Source: Pseudaquabacterium terrae
GTDB lineage: Bacteria > Pseudomonadota > Gammaproteobacteria > Burkholderiales > Burkholderiaceae_C
Length of the DNA stretch: 64,000 nucleotides
Direction: 5' to 3'
NCBI RefSeq assembly: GCF_013266755.1
Contig: NZ_JABRWJ010000007.1
Location: 124,001 to 188,000, forward strand
How positions within the stretch are numbered: the first letter of the stretch is position 1; every line of letters starts with the position of its first letter. The notes under the pieces are model-generated. The model worked only from the letters and a program-made list of their open reading frames with translations. It had not been told where the DNA came from and made no database searches. Of this stretch, positions 38,489 to 50,122 are shown in pieces. The translations under genes were made by a program, and so were the position numbers.

Positions 38489-39759
38489 CAGCCGGCCACC
38501 ATCGCGTCGAGCATCGAACGCGTCACCAGCGTGATGCCGTGCTCGCTGCGGTAGAAGTGGCGCGCGTCGGCCTCGGGATCCTGGCCGACCACCAGCCCAT
38601 CCGGAATCGCGCAGCCGCGGTCGACGATCACCCGGTTGAGCTTGGCGCCACGGCCGACCACCGCGCCGGGCAGCAGCACCGACCAGTCGACCTCGGAGTG
38701 CGAATGGACGCGTACATTGGAGAACATCAGGCTGCGGTAGGCGTGGCCCGAGACGATGCAGCCGCCGGCCACCAGCGATTCGATCGCCATGCCGCGCCGG
38801 TTCTCCTCGTTGTGCACGAACTTCGCCGGCGGCAGCTGCGGCTGGTAGGTCCAGATCGGCCAGCGCGTGTCGTACAGGTCGAGCTCGGGCACGGTGGCGG
38901 TCAGGTCGATGTTGGCATCCCAGTACGCGTCGATCGTGCCGACGTCGCGCCAGTACGGCTGCGTGCCGGGCTTCGGGTTCACCGCGCTGAGCTCGAAGGG
39001 GTGGGCCACCGCGCAGCCATTCTTCACTGCCGCCGGAATGATGTCCTTGCCGAAGTCGTGGCTCGACGCCAGGTCGCTCATGTCGCGCTCGAGCTCCTTG
39101 TACAGATAACGCGCATTGAACACGTAGATGCCCATGCTGGCGAGCGCGCGGTCGGGCTTGCCGGGCATGGCCGGCGGATCGGCCGGCTTTTCGAGGAAGT
39201 CGACGATGCGCCGCTTGGCGTCGATCGCCATCACGCCGAAGTCGCGCGCCTCCTCGCGCGGCACCTCGATGCAGGCCACCGTGCATTCGCGGCCTTGTGC
39301 GACATGGTCGGCCAGCAGCAGCGCGTAGTTCATCTTGTAGATGTGGTCACCGGCGAGCACGACGATGTAGTCGGCACCGTAGGCGGCGAGGATGTCCTGG
39401 TTCTGGTAGACCGCGTCGGCGGTGCCGCGGTACCAGTGCTCCTCGTCGATGCGCTGCTGCGCCGGCAGCAGGTCGACGAACTCGTTCATCTCGCTCTTCA
39501 GGAAAGCCCAGCCGCGCTGCAGGTGGCGCAGCAGGCTGTGGCTCTTGTACTGCGTGATGACGCCGATGCGGCGGATGCCGGAATTGAGGCAGTTCGACAG
39601 CGGAAAGTCGACCAGCCGGAACTTGCCGCCGAAGTACACGGCCGGCTTGGCGCGGCGGTCGGTCAGTGACCTGAGGCGGCTGCCGCGGCCACCGGCCAGC
39701 ACCAGCGCGACGGCGCGCTTCGGAAGGTCGAGGCTGGAGGCCAGTTCGCGGGTCGGCAT
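38488..39759 (-). CDS. glgC: glucose-1-phosphate adenylyltransferase
   Basis: A 423-residue ADP-glucose pyrophosphorylase, the committed step of bacterial glycogen synthesis. It has the nucleotidyltransferase loop [20 protein letters not shown] (about 18-37), [28 protein letters not shown] and the C-terminal left-handed beta-helix. The ATG at 39759 follows TGGAGAACGACG; the upstream open frame runs through a repeat. Glycogen enzymes of this type are usually allosterically controlled. It forms glgC-glgA with a one-base overlap, divergent from glgP. Confidence 0.96.
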   Translation of the reverse strand: MPTRELASSLDLPKRAVALVLAGGRGSRLRSLTDRRAKPAVYFGGKFRLVDFPLSNCLNSGIRRIGVITQYKSHSLLRHLQRGWAFLKSEMNEFVDLLPAQQRIDEEHWYRGTADAVYQNQDILAAYGADYIVVLAGDHIYKMNYALLLADHVAQGRECTVACIEVPREEARDFGVMAIDAKRRIVDFLEKPADPPAMPGKPDRALASMGIYVFNARYLYKELERDMSDLASSHDFGKDIIPAAVKNGCAVAHPFELSAVNPKPGTQPYWRDVGTIDAYWDANIDLTATVPELDLYDTRWPIWTYQPQLPPAKFVHNEENRRGMAIESLVAGGCIVSGHAYRSLMFSNVRVHSHSEVDWSVLLPGAVVGRGAKLNRVIVDRGCAIPDGLVVGQDPEADARHFYRSEHGITLVTRSMLDAMVAG

Positions 39760-39768
39760 CGTCGTTCT

Positions 39769-39840
39769 CCATTTGCCCCCGAGACGCCTGCGGCGTCGGC
39801 CCCCCGAGGGGGCGTCGTCGCCTTGGGGCGGCCCGGCGGC
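39769..39840 (-). repeat. GC-rich interspersed repeat, copy B
   Basis: About 72 bases directly upstream of the glgC ribosome site. On the minus strand it reads GCCGGGCCGCCCCAAGG, then CCCCCTCGGGGGGCC, a small hairpin GACGCCGCAGGCGTC and GGGGGCAAATGG. These blocks match copy A at 16903-16978 in order and spacing. Confidence 0.6.
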
Positions 39841-39963
39841 GACGGGGTCCTGCGATGGTGCCACGGCGAATGGCCCTCGTCGCCGGGGCGCAGGCCATGA
39901 ATAATGCAATTCGCTCCGCGACCGCCCCCGGTCGCGCCTGTGCGTTCATCACGAGGACTCGCC

Positions 39964-42405
<2,442 letters not shown>

Positions 42406-42493
42406 ACACCCGCGCTCGGGTGCGAGTGGAAACAGCGCTTGCCCCGGGGCCCTGCTGTTGCCACACTGACCGGGCTTCGTTGGGGTTGCATCG

Positions 42494-44125
42494 ATGTACG
42501 GTCGCACGACCGGTCCACCGCTACCGCGCACGGTCGCCTGGCAACTGCTGCTGCCGATCGCGCTGGCCGGCGTGCTGGTCGCCGGCAGCATCCTCGCGCT
42601 GGTGGCCCACAGCCGGCGCCAGACGACCGAGCAGGTCGGCATCAACACCGGCCGGACAGTTGCTCACCAGATCCTGACGCTGCGCGCCTTCTACACCGCC
42701 GAGGTCGTCAGCCGTGCGCGCCGGGCCGGCATGGAGATCGACTGGGATTTTGAACACCGCGAGCACACGCTGCCGCTGCCTGCCACGCTGGTCAAGACGC
42801 TGGGCGAGAGCGTTGCCCGCGAGCATCCCGGCACCCACATCCGCCTGTTGTCGAACCATCCGTTCCCGAACCGGGTGCCGCATCAGCGGCTCGATGCCGT
42901 CGAGTCGCAGGCGCTCGCCGAGCTGGAGCGCAATCCGAAGCAACCGGTGCACCGGGTCGAGGACTACAGGGGCCGGCTCTCGGTGCGCTACATGGTGGCC
43001 GACACGATGTCCGCCGGCTGCGTCGCCTGCCACAACAGCCATCCGGCATCGCCCAGGCGCGACTGGAAGCTCGGCGACGTGCGCGGCATCGTCGAGGTCA
43101 TCGTGCCGGTCGACGAGGTCGCCGCGAACATCGACCAGGCGGCACTGGCGATGGCCGCGCTGGTGATCGGCGGCTTCGGTGCGCTCGGCGCGACGCTGGT
43201 GCTGCTGATGCGGCGCGTCGTCACGCAGCCGCTCGGCGCAACGGTGCAAGTGCTCGAACGCATGGCCGCCGGTGACCACAGCGTGCAACCGCCGCAGCAC
43301 CGGCTCGACGAGATCGGCCGGCTGATCGGCGGCATCGAGTCGCTGTTCACCGATGCGCAGCGCGCGCGTGAAGCCGCCGAGGTCGCGAACCAGGCCAAGA
43401 CCACCTTCCTGGCCAACATGAGCCATGAGCTGCGCACGCCCTTGAACGCGGTGCTCGGTTATGCGCAGATCCTTCAGCTCGAGCCGGGCCTGAGCGCGCG
43501 CGCGGCCGCCGGCCTGGCGACGATCGTGCGCAGCGGCGAGCATCTGCTGTCGCTGATCAACGGCGTGCTGGACCTGGCGCGCATCGAATCGGGCAAGGTC
43601 GAGCTCGACCTGGACAGCGTGAACCTGCCCGCCCTGCTGGACGCGGTCAACGACATCATCCGGGTCCATGCCGAGGGCAAGGCGCTGGTCTACCGATTCG
43701 AGACCGTCGGTGCACTGCCCTGCGAGGTGCGCGCCGACGGCCGGCGCATCGAGCAGGTGCTGTTGAACCTGCTGGGCAATGCGGTGAAGTTCAGCGCGCG
43801 CGGCAGCGTGACCTTGCGCGTCGAGCGGCTCGACGATGCCGTCGCCGGCAACGCCGACGCCCGGCTGCGCTTTTCGGTGATCGACACCGGTATCGGCATC
43901 GCGCCGGCGCAGCTGGAGACGATCTTCCGCGCGTTCGAACAAGGCGCCGGCGTGCAGCGCCGTTACGGCGGCGCCGGGCTCGGGCTGGCGATCAGCCGGC
44001 AGCTCGTCGAGCTGATGCACGGGCGCATCGAGGTGCACAGCACACCGGGACAGGGCAGCCACTTCAGCTTCGAGCTGCTGCTGCCGGTGCAGCAGGCCGC
44101 GGCCGAAACGGTCACCGGGGCCTAA
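42494..44125 (+). CDS. sensor histidine kinase with Tll0287/DUF3365-like sensor and CxxCH motif
   Basis: A 543-residue membrane kinase. Helix one (about 14-38) precedes a periplasmic sensor (about 40-210) like DUF3365/Tll0287, which contains ADTMSAGCVACHNSHP. Cys176, Cys179 and His180 form a c-type haem-binding motif. A second helix (about 218-240) is followed by HAMP (about 240-295), a HisKA box NMSHELRTPLNAVLGYAQ with His311, and a HATPase domain (LLNLLGNAVKFSARG, DTGIGI, RYGGAGLGLAIS). No receiver is fused. A redox or gas signal sensed through haem is an inference. The partner regulator is not adjacent. Confidence 0.87.
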   Translation: MYGRTTGPPLPRTVAWQLLLPIALAGVLVAGSILALVAHSRRQTTEQVGINTGRTVAHQILTLRAFYTAEVVSRARRAGMEIDWDFEHREHTLPLPATLVKTLGESVAREHPGTHIRLLSNHPFPNRVPHQRLDAVESQALAELERNPKQPVHRVEDYRGRLSVRYMVADTMSAGCVACHNSHPASPRRDWKLGDVRGIVEVIVPVDEVAANIDQAALAMAALVIGGFGALGATLVLLMRRVVTQPLGATVQVLERMAAGDHSVQPPQHRLDEIGRLIGGIESLFTDAQRAREAAEVANQAKTTFLANMSHELRTPLNAVLGYAQILQLEPGLSARAAAGLATIVRSGEHLLSLINGVLDLARIESGKVELDLDSVNLPALLDAVNDIIRVHAEGKALVYRFETVGALPCEVRADGRRIEQVLLNLLGNAVKFSARGSVTLRVERLDDAVAGNADARLRFSVIDTGIGIAPAQLETIFRAFEQGAGVQRRYGGAGLGLAISRQLVELMHGRIEVHSTPGQGSHFSFELLLPVQQAAAETVTGA

Positions 44126-44133
44126 CAGGCAAA

Positions 44134-44155
44134 AGGGGCGCCAGCGGCGCCCCTT
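44134..44155 (-). terminator. intrinsic terminator of the LivK-type gene
   Basis: A 9-bp perfect stem (AGGGGCGCC / GGCGCCCCT) with loop AGC lies between the converging kinase and LivK-type genes. Read on the minus strand it is followed by TTTTG. On the plus strand it has only TTCG after it, so it mainly serves the minus-strand gene. Confidence 0.75.
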
Positions 44156-44180
44156 CGTGTTGCTTGCGTGAACCGAACGA

Positions 44181-45308
44181 TCAGTTCAGCGGGACCTTCT
44201 TGCCGTCCTTGTAGCTGTACAGCGTCATCGCCGGGTTCTTCAGCTCGCCATCGGCCTCGAAACCGATCTTGGTCGTCACGCCCTGCAGATTGGCCGCGCC
44301 GATCAGGGGGGTGTAGACCTTCGGGTCGATCGACTTGGCACGCTGCATCGCATCGACCAGCACGTGAACCGCGTCGTAGGTGTACGGCGAGTAGACCTGG
44401 AACTGGTTCGGGTACTTCTTGTCGTAGCGGTCCTTCCAGGCCTTGCCGCCGGGCATCTTCTCCAGCGAAGCACCGCCCTCGGCGCAGACCACGTTGCCCA
44501 GCGTCTTGGCGCCGCCCGACAGCTCGGCGAGCTTGGCCGTGCAGATGCCGTCGCCGCCGAAGAACTTGACGTTCGCCAGACCCAGCTGCTCCATCTGGCG
44601 CAGCATCGGGCCGGCTTGCGGGTCCATGCCGCCGTAGAAGATGCCGTCCGGCGCCTTGGCCTTGATGGCCGTCAGGATGGCCATGAAGTCGGTGGCCTTG
44701 TCGGTCGTGAACTGCTCGTCGACGATCGTGATGCCCTTCTGCTGCGCGGTCTTCTTGAAGACCTCGGCAACGCCCTGGCCGTAGGCGGTGCGGTCATCGA
44801 TGATCGCGATCTTCTTCAGCTTCAGGTTGTTCGACGCGTGCAGCGCCAGGCCGGCACCGAGCGCGTTGTCGTTGGCCAGCAGCCGGAAGGTGGTCTTGTA
44901 GCCCTGCTGCGTCAGCTTCGGGTTCGTCGCCGACGGCGTGACGTGGGGAATGCCGCACTGGTTGTAGACCGTCGACGCGGGAATCGTCGTGCCCGAGTTC
45001 AGGTGGCCGACGACGCCGGCGACCTTGGCGTCGCACAGCTTCTGCGCCGCGGCGGTGCCCTGCTTCGGATCGGCGGCATCGTCTTCGGCCACCAGCTCCA
45101 GCTTGTACTTCTTGCCGCCGATCGTCACGCCCTTGGCGTTCAGATCCTCGACGGCCATGCGGGCGCCGTTCTCGTTGTCCTTGCCGTAGTGCGCTTGCGC
45201 GCCGGAGACCGGGCCGACGTGGCCGATCTTCAGGACATCCTGCGCCATCGAGACGCCGGCGAACAGGGTTGCGGATGCGGCGACGAGGAGCTTCAATTTG
45301 AATTGCAT
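44181..45308 (-). CDS. branched-chain amino acid ABC transporter substrate-binding protein (LivJ/K type)
   Basis: A 375-residue periplasmic binding protein. The signal peptide MQFKLKLLVAASATLFAGVS ends before MAQDVLKIGHVGPVSG, the standard opening of Liv binding proteins. Two lobes follow, with GHLNSGTTIPASTVYN and SATNPKLTQQGYKTTFR marking the ligand cleft and a Cys pair (TVYNQCG, GICTAKL). A near-perfect GGAGGT site precedes the ATG. No permease or ATPase genes adjoin it, so it either works with a transporter elsewhere or is a solitary binder. The exact ligand is unknown. Confidence 0.92.
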   Translation of the reverse strand: MQFKLKLLVAASATLFAGVSMAQDVLKIGHVGPVSGAQAHYGKDNENGARMAVEDLNAKGVTIGGKKYKLELVAEDDAADPKQGTAAAQKLCDAKVAGVVGHLNSGTTIPASTVYNQCGIPHVTPSATNPKLTQQGYKTTFRLLANDNALGAGLALHASNNLKLKKIAIIDDRTAYGQGVAEVFKKTAQQKGITIVDEQFTTDKATDFMAILTAIKAKAPDGIFYGGMDPQAGPMLRQMEQLGLANVKFFGGDGICTAKLAELSGGAKTLGNVVCAEGGASLEKMPGGKAWKDRYDKKYPNQFQVYSPYTYDAVHVLVDAMQRAKSIDPKVYTPLIGAANLQGVTTKIGFEADGELKNPAMTLYSYKDGKKVPLN

Positions 45309-45539
45309 GCAGATACCTCCGGATGGAATGTTGAGACTTTAGGAACGTCCAGGGGGTGGGTGTTTCTCAACGGGCGCAACGTTACTCCAATTGTCTAGAC
45401 ACCCCATATCGGGAATCCTCGGGGAAGCTGTGCCGACGCAAGCCTCGTGCCGAAGAACCCACCGTGGCCGGCCGCGAAGCCTGGAAAAGCCTCGCCGCGG
45501 CTGAGCTGCACAACGCGGCGCGCCGGCAGCGCGACGACC

Positions 45540-46016
45540 TCAGTCGCCCTGACTTCGGGTAAGCACTTGTGCCGCGGATGCTGCAGCCGCATCGTGGAGC
45601 TGCGGCTTGAAGCCGGCGGCGAGGTAGTCGCGCCAGCGTTGCCGGCCAAAGCGCGCGTCCTCGTCGTCGCTGCCGACGAGATCGATCACGCGCGCGAAGC
45701 GATCGAACCCGGGCGCGATGCCGGGGCCGAGGTTGACCAGCACCTGCGGCGCGGCCCAGTCCTCGATGCCATCGGCCAGCCAGATCGGCGTGCGCGCTTC
45801 CAGCAGCGGGTCGGGCGCTGCGCCAGCGCGCAGCCGGGCATGCGGCAGGAACTCCTCGTGCTCGAAGGTCCACAGCAGCACGTCGAGCCGGTTCAGCGCC
45901 TCGGGCGCACCGGTCACGACGACCTGCGCACCCTGGCGCCAGGCCTTGCGCAACAGCCGGCAGGCATAAGCCGGCTTGTCGGCAAGGCCGGTGTGGAAGG
46001 CGACTTCCGTGGTCAC
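45540..46016 (-). CDS. holC: DNA polymerase III chi subunit
   Basis: A 158-residue protein of the HolC family, which links the clamp loader to single-strand-binding protein. It begins TEVAFHTGLADKPAYACRLLR and contains ALNRLDVLLWTFEHEEFLPH and ARTPIWLADG, the core of the fold. The gene is 10 bases after pepA, the order found in most proteobacteria. The C-terminal 25 residues are less conserved. Confidence 0.93.
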   Translation of the reverse strand: MTTEVAFHTGLADKPAYACRLLRKAWRQGAQVVVTGAPEALNRLDVLLWTFEHEEFLPHARLRAGAAPDPLLEARTPIWLADGIEDWAAPQVLVNLGPGIAPGFDRFARVIDLVGSDDEDARFGRQRWRDYLAAGFKPQLHDAAAASAAQVLTRSQGD

Positions 46017-46026
46017 TTTTCCGTGG

Positions 46027-47490
46027 TCACTTCACCTGCGAGAGCACGAAGTGGGTCAGCAGGCCGACCGGCCGGCCGGTCGCGCCCTTCGCGGCGCCGG
46101 ACTTCCATGCCGTGCCGGCGATGTCCAGGTGCGCCCAGCGCAGCTTCGAAGTGAAGCGCTTGAGGAACATCGCCGCGGTGATCGCACCGCCGGCGCGGCC
46201 GCCGATGTTGGCCATGTCGGCGAAGTTGCTCTTCAGCCCTTCGTCGTAGTCCTCGTCGACCGGCATGCGCCAGCACGGGTCGAGCGCCGCATCGCCGGCG
46301 GCCAGCAGCTCGGCGGCCAGCGCGTCGTCGGCACTGAAGAGGCCTGATCGGTGGTTGCCGAGCGCGATCACGCAGGCGCCGGTCAGCGTCGCGATGTCGA
46401 CGACCACCGCGGGCTTGAAGCGCTCGGTGTAGGTCAGCGCATCGCACAGGATCAGCCGGCCCTCGGCGTCGGTGTTCAGGATCTCGATGGTCTGGCCCGA
46501 CAGGCTGGTCACCACGTCGCCCGGCTTGACCGCGCGGCCGCCCGGCATGTTCTCGGTGGCCGCAACGATGCCGACGACGTTGAGCTTGGGCTTGAGCTGC
46601 GCGATCGCGCGCATCGTGCCGATCACGCTGGCCGCGCCGCCCATGTCGAACTTCATCTCGTCCATCTCGGCACCGGGCTTGAGCGAGATGCCGCCGGTGT
46701 CGAAGGTGATGCCCTTGCCGACCAGCACCACCGGCGCGGCCGACTTCGCGGCGCCCTGGTAGTGCATGACGATGAAGCGCGGCGGCTCGTCCGAGCCCTG
46801 CGCGACGGCGAGGAACGAGCCCATGCCGATCGCTTCGATCGCCTTCTTGTCGAGCACCTCGATGCGCAGGCCGTTGGCCTTGGCCATCTTGCGTGCTTCG
46901 TTGGCGAGGATCGTCGGCGTGCAGTGGTTGCCCGGGCGATTGGCCAGCTCGCGCGCCAGCGTCACGCCCTCGACGATCGCCGCGGCGCGCTCGAAGCCGC
47001 CGTTGAGCGCGCTGCCCTCGGCCTTCGTGCCGGCCAGCAGCGTCAGCTTCTCGAGCTTCGGTGCGGGCGGCGCGCTGGGCTTGGTGGTGCGGTAGAGGTA
47101 GACCGCGTCGCCGGCGGCGGCGGCCACGGCCTCGGCATGCACGCCCTGCAGTTCGCCGAAGCCGGCCAGCTGGATCGCGACATGCTTGACGCCCAACCCC
47201 TTGAGCGCGCCGAAGCCGGCGGCCGCGGCGGCCTTCAGCGCCTTCGCGCTCGCGTTGGCCGCATGCGCCACCGCCACGCGCGGCGCCTTGACGCCATCGA
47301 CCGCGCGCAGGTAGGCGAGCTTGCCGCTCTTGAATGCATAGTCGTCGAGTGCGACGGCCTGCTCGATCGCCTTGGCCAGGGGTTCATCCAATCCCGCGGG
47401 CAGCTTGTCGCCGGCCAGCACGATCAGCAAGGCGTCCGCGTTGAAGCGGCTCGTGGCCCCGGGCGCGGTCACTTGAGTACGGAAGTCCAT
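46027..47490 (-). CDS. pepA: leucyl aminopeptidase
   Basis: A 487-residue M17 metallopeptidase that removes N-terminal residues and, in E. coli, also acts as a DNA-binding cofactor. Visible motifs are [17 protein letters not shown] (Lys and Asp metal ligands), [15 protein letters not shown], and the signature [10 protein letters not shown]. The ATG at 47490 lacks a ribosome site and lies just 24 bases from the divergent lptF start. It is followed by holC. Confidence 0.96.
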   Translation of the reverse strand: MDFRTQVTAPGATSRFNADALLIVLAGDKLPAGLDEPLAKAIEQAVALDDYAFKSGKLAYLRAVDGVKAPRVAVAHAANASAKALKAAAAAGFGALKGLGVKHVAIQLAGFGELQGVHAEAVAAAAGDAVYLYRTTKPSAPPAPKLEKLTLLAGTKAEGSALNGGFERAAAIVEGVTLARELANRPGNHCTPTILANEARKMAKANGLRIEVLDKKAIEAIGMGSFLAVAQGSDEPPRFIVMHYQGAAKSAAPVVLVGKGITFDTGGISLKPGAEMDEMKFDMGGAASVIGTMRAIAQLKPKLNVVGIVAATENMPGGRAVKPGDVVTSLSGQTIEILNTDAEGRLILCDALTYTERFKPAVVVDIATLTGACVIALGNHRSGLFSADDALAAELLAAGDAALDPCWRMPVDEDYDEGLKSNFADMANIGGRAGGAITAAMFLKRFTSKLRWAHLDIAGTAWKSGAAKGATGRPVGLLTHFVLSQVK

Positions 47491-47514
47491 AATTCGTACA
47501 AGTATGAAGAGCCG

Positions 47515-48612
47515 ATGATGTTATTCGATTCGACAGTGCGCCGAGAGCTGGCGCGGAGTTTCGGCGCGACGCTGGTCGTCGTGCTCACGATCGTGATCAC
47601 GATGATGCTGATCCGCACCGTCGGCCAGGCCGCGGGCGGCGTCGTCGCGCCCGAGGATGTCGTTCTGGTGCTGGGTTATTCGGCGCTCGGCCACCTGCCG
47701 ACGATGATCACGCTGTCGCTGTTCATCGCTGTCGTGCTGTCGCTGGGCCGCATGTACCGCGACAGCGAGATGGCGATCTGGTTTTCGTCGGGCGTCGGCC
47801 TGGCGCGCTTCGCGCGGCCGGTGCTGCGCATGGCCTGGCCGGTGCTGCTGGTGGTCGGCGTGCTGCTGCTCTTCGTCTGGCCCTGGGGCAACCGCAGCAG
47901 CACCGAGCTGCGCCAGCGCTACGAGCAGCGCTCCGACCTGTCGCGCGTGGCGCCCGGCGTGTTCCAGACCTCGCGCGACGGCAACCGGGTCTTCTTCGTC
48001 GACCGCGCCAGCCATGAAGGCAGCGACGGCCACAACGTCTTCATCCTGATGCGCAAGGCGGCGCTGGAATCGGTCACCGCGGCGCGCACCGGCCGGCTCG
48101 AGGTCATCGACGGCGACCGTATGCTGATCCTCGAGAACGGCCAGCGCAACGAGATCGACACGGCCGCGCGCACACGCACGCTGGCGGCCTTCGACAGCTA
48201 CCGCGTGCTGGCCGACGAGCGCTCGGTGCGCGAAGCCAGCGCCAAGCCGCCGCGCACGCTGGCGACGCTGGCGCTGATCCAGGACCCGACGCCGCGCCAC
48301 CAGGGCGAGCTGGCGTGGCGCTTCGGCCTGCTGTTCGCCGCCGCGAACCTGCTGCTGCTGGGCCTGGGCCTGGCGGCGACGAACCCGCGCCGCGCGAGCA
48401 ACTGGAACCTGCTCTTCGCGCTGCTTGCCTTCATCGTCTACTTCAACCTGATCAACCTGTCGCAGGCCTGGATCGCCGGCGGCCGCTTCGGCTTCGCGCC
48501 GGTGATGCTCGTGCTGCACGGCGGTGGCTTCGCGCTGGCGCTGGCGCTGGTCTGGTGGCGCGACAACGGCACGACGCTGTGGCCCTCGTCGCGCAAGGCG
48601 GCCGCGGCATGA
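47515..48612 (+). CDS. lptF: lipopolysaccharide export permease LptF
   Basis: A 365-residue inner-membrane component of the LptB2FG ABC transporter, which extracts LPS for delivery to the outer membrane. Three N-terminal helices start at about 15 and end near 115, a periplasmic jelly-roll (about 125-270) follows, and three C-terminal helices finish the protein. [20 protein letters not shown] is the conserved opening. The start is one of two adjacent ATGs (47515, 47518). It overlaps lptG by four bases. Confidence 0.95.
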   Translation: MMLFDSTVRRELARSFGATLVVVLTIVITMMLIRTVGQAAGGVVAPEDVVLVLGYSALGHLPTMITLSLFIAVVLSLGRMYRDSEMAIWFSSGVGLARFARPVLRMAWPVLLVVGVLLLFVWPWGNRSSTELRQRYEQRSDLSRVAPGVFQTSRDGNRVFFVDRASHEGSDGHNVFILMRKAALESVTAARTGRLEVIDGDRMLILENGQRNEIDTAARTRTLAAFDSYRVLADERSVREASAKPPRTLATLALIQDPTPRHQGELAWRFGLLFAAANLLLLGLGLAATNPRRASNWNLLFALLAFIVYFNLINLSQAWIAGGRFGFAPVMLVLHGGGFALALALVWWRDNGTTLWPSSRKAAAA

Positions 48613-49718
48613 AGACGGTGCGCAGGCTGCTGTATCGCGACATCGCGTGGTCGGTCGCCTTCGTCGCGATCGCCTTCCTGTCACTGTTCTTCTTCATCGA
48701 CGTCGTCGACGAGCTCGACAGCATCGGCCGCGACGGCTACACGCTCGGCTACGCGATGCTGCGCTCGCTGTTCGAGCTGCCGGGGCACTTCTACGAACTG
48801 TTCCCGATCGCGGTGCTGATCGGCACGATCTACGCGATGGCGCGGCTCGCGCAGTCGTCGGAGTTCACGATCCTGCGCACCGGCGGCCTGGGGCCCGGGC
48901 GGGCGCTGGCGCTGCTCGCGGTGCCCGGTGTCGTCTTCGCCGCGCTGACCTTCGTCGTCGGCGACTACGTGTCGCCGTGGACCGAGCGCGAGGCGGTTCT
49001 GCTGAAGCACCGCGGCGGCGTTGCGCCGGGCCGCGGCGGCGCCTGGCTGAAGGAGCGCCGCAGCGACCCGCAAGGCCTGCGCAACGTCTCGGTCAATGTC
49101 GCCAGCATCGATGCGGGCGGCGAGCTGCACGGCATCCGCATCTTCGAGTTCGATGGCGACGGCCGGCTGCGTTCGCAGATCGCTGCGCGCAGCGGCAGCG
49201 TCGGCGCCGAGGGCCAGTGGCGGCTGCGCGAGGTGCAGCGCACCGATTGGCCGGTGCCCGACGAAGCCGGCGACAACGCGCGGCTGACGATGCAAACGCA
49301 TGCCGAGCTGATGTGGCGCTCGACGCTGGATGCCAACGTCGTCGCCGCCGCGCTGCTGCCGGTGCAGACGATGTCGACCGTCGAGCTGTGGCGCTACAGC
49401 GCGCACCTGACCGACCAGGACCAGGCCACGCAGCGCCACGAGATCCAGTTCTGGAAGAAGGCCTTCTATCCGCTGGCCTGCGTCGTGATGGTCGCGCTGG
49501 CACTGCCCTTCGCCTACCTGCATGCGCGCTCGGGCGCGGTCAGCTACAAGGTCTTCGGCGGCATCATGCTCGGCATCGGCTTCGTGCTGCTGAACAACGT
49601 CTCCGGGCACCTGGGCGTGCTGAAGCAATGGACACCGTGGCTGGTGGCCGCCGCACCGAGTCTTCTCTTCCTGTTGTTGTCGATGGCCGCGTTCGCGTGG
49701 CTGGTGAGGTATCGATGA
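48609..49718 (+). CDS. lptG: lipopolysaccharide export permease LptG
   Basis: A 369-residue partner of LptF with the same layout: three helices (about 12-125), a periplasmic beta-jelly-roll (about 130-270) and three C-terminal helices ending MAAFAWLVRYR. VRRLLYRDIAWSVAFVAIAF and ELFPIAVLIGTIYAMARLAQ are typical. The ATG overlaps the lptF stop and the TGA overlaps the next gene's ATG, so the four genes 47515-51063 form an ATGA-coupled chain. Confidence 0.95.
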   Translation: MKTVRRLLYRDIAWSVAFVAIAFLSLFFFIDVVDELDSIGRDGYTLGYAMLRSLFELPGHFYELFPIAVLIGTIYAMARLAQSSEFTILRTGGLGPGRALALLAVPGVVFAALTFVVGDYVSPWTEREAVLLKHRGGVAPGRGGAWLKERRSDPQGLRNVSVNVASIDAGGELHGIRIFEFDGDGRLRSQIAARSGSVGAEGQWRLREVQRTDWPVPDEAGDNARLTMQTHAELMWRSTLDANVVAAALLPVQTMSTVELWRYSAHLTDQDQATQRHEIQFWKKAFYPLACVVMVALALPFAYLHARSGAVSYKVFGGIMLGIGFVLLNNVSGHLGVLKQWTPWLVAAAPSLLFLLLSMAAFAWLVRYR

Positions 49719-50122
49719 GTGTTGTCGAAGGCGGCCCGCGCGGCCTGCTGCTGTTTGCGCATGGTGCGCGTGATCCGGCCTGGGCGCGGCCCTTCGAGGC
49801 AGTGGCCGCGCGCTGCCGCGCCGCGCGGCCCGCGATGCCGGTGCAACTGGCCTTCCTCGACTTCATGGCACCCGGCCTGATCGAGGCCGGCCAGCGGCTC
49901 GCGGCCGAAGGCTGCAAGAGCGTCGACGTGCTGCCGCTGTTTCTCGGTGCCGGCGGCCACGTGCGCAAGGACGTGCCGGTGCTGCTGGCGCAGCTCGAAG
50001 CCGAGCTGCCCAAGGTGCGCTGGCTGCTGCATCCGGCGGTGGGCGAAGCCGCGGCGCTGATCGAAGCGATGGCGGCGATCGCGCTCGACGCCGCCACCCT
50101 GCCCGTGCTGAACACGCGATGA
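49715..50122 (+). CDS. short CbiX/SirB-type sirohydrochlorin chelatase
   Basis: A 135-residue single-domain chelatase. LLLFAHGARDPAWARPFE holds the catalytic His16, and DVLPLFLGAGGHVRKDVP holds the second metal-handling His82, the pattern of CbiX-S and SirB. Such enzymes insert Co or Fe into sirohydrochlorin. It starts in a four-base overlap with lptG and ends in another with the CysB-like gene. Siroheme is the cofactor of sulphite reductase, and CysB proteins control sulphur assimilation, so Fe insertion is the likelier role. Confidence 0.85.
   Translation: MSVVEGGPRGLLLFAHGARDPAWARPFEAVAARCRAARPAMPVQLAFLDFMAPGLIEAGQRLAAEGCKSVDVLPLFLGAGGHVRKDVPVLLAQLEAELPKVRWLLHPAVGEAAALIEAMAAIALDAATLPVLNTR

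Noticed and set aside
42407-42422. Hairpin CACCCG-CGCT-CGGGTG after glgP
   Set aside because: Six-base stem with no U run; could arise by chance at this GC content.
45356-45562. 68-residue plus-strand frame in the LivK-holC gap
   Set aside because: No ribosome site and Arg/Ala-rich composition, and its end overlaps holC. I see no gene or clear promoter in this 231-base gap.
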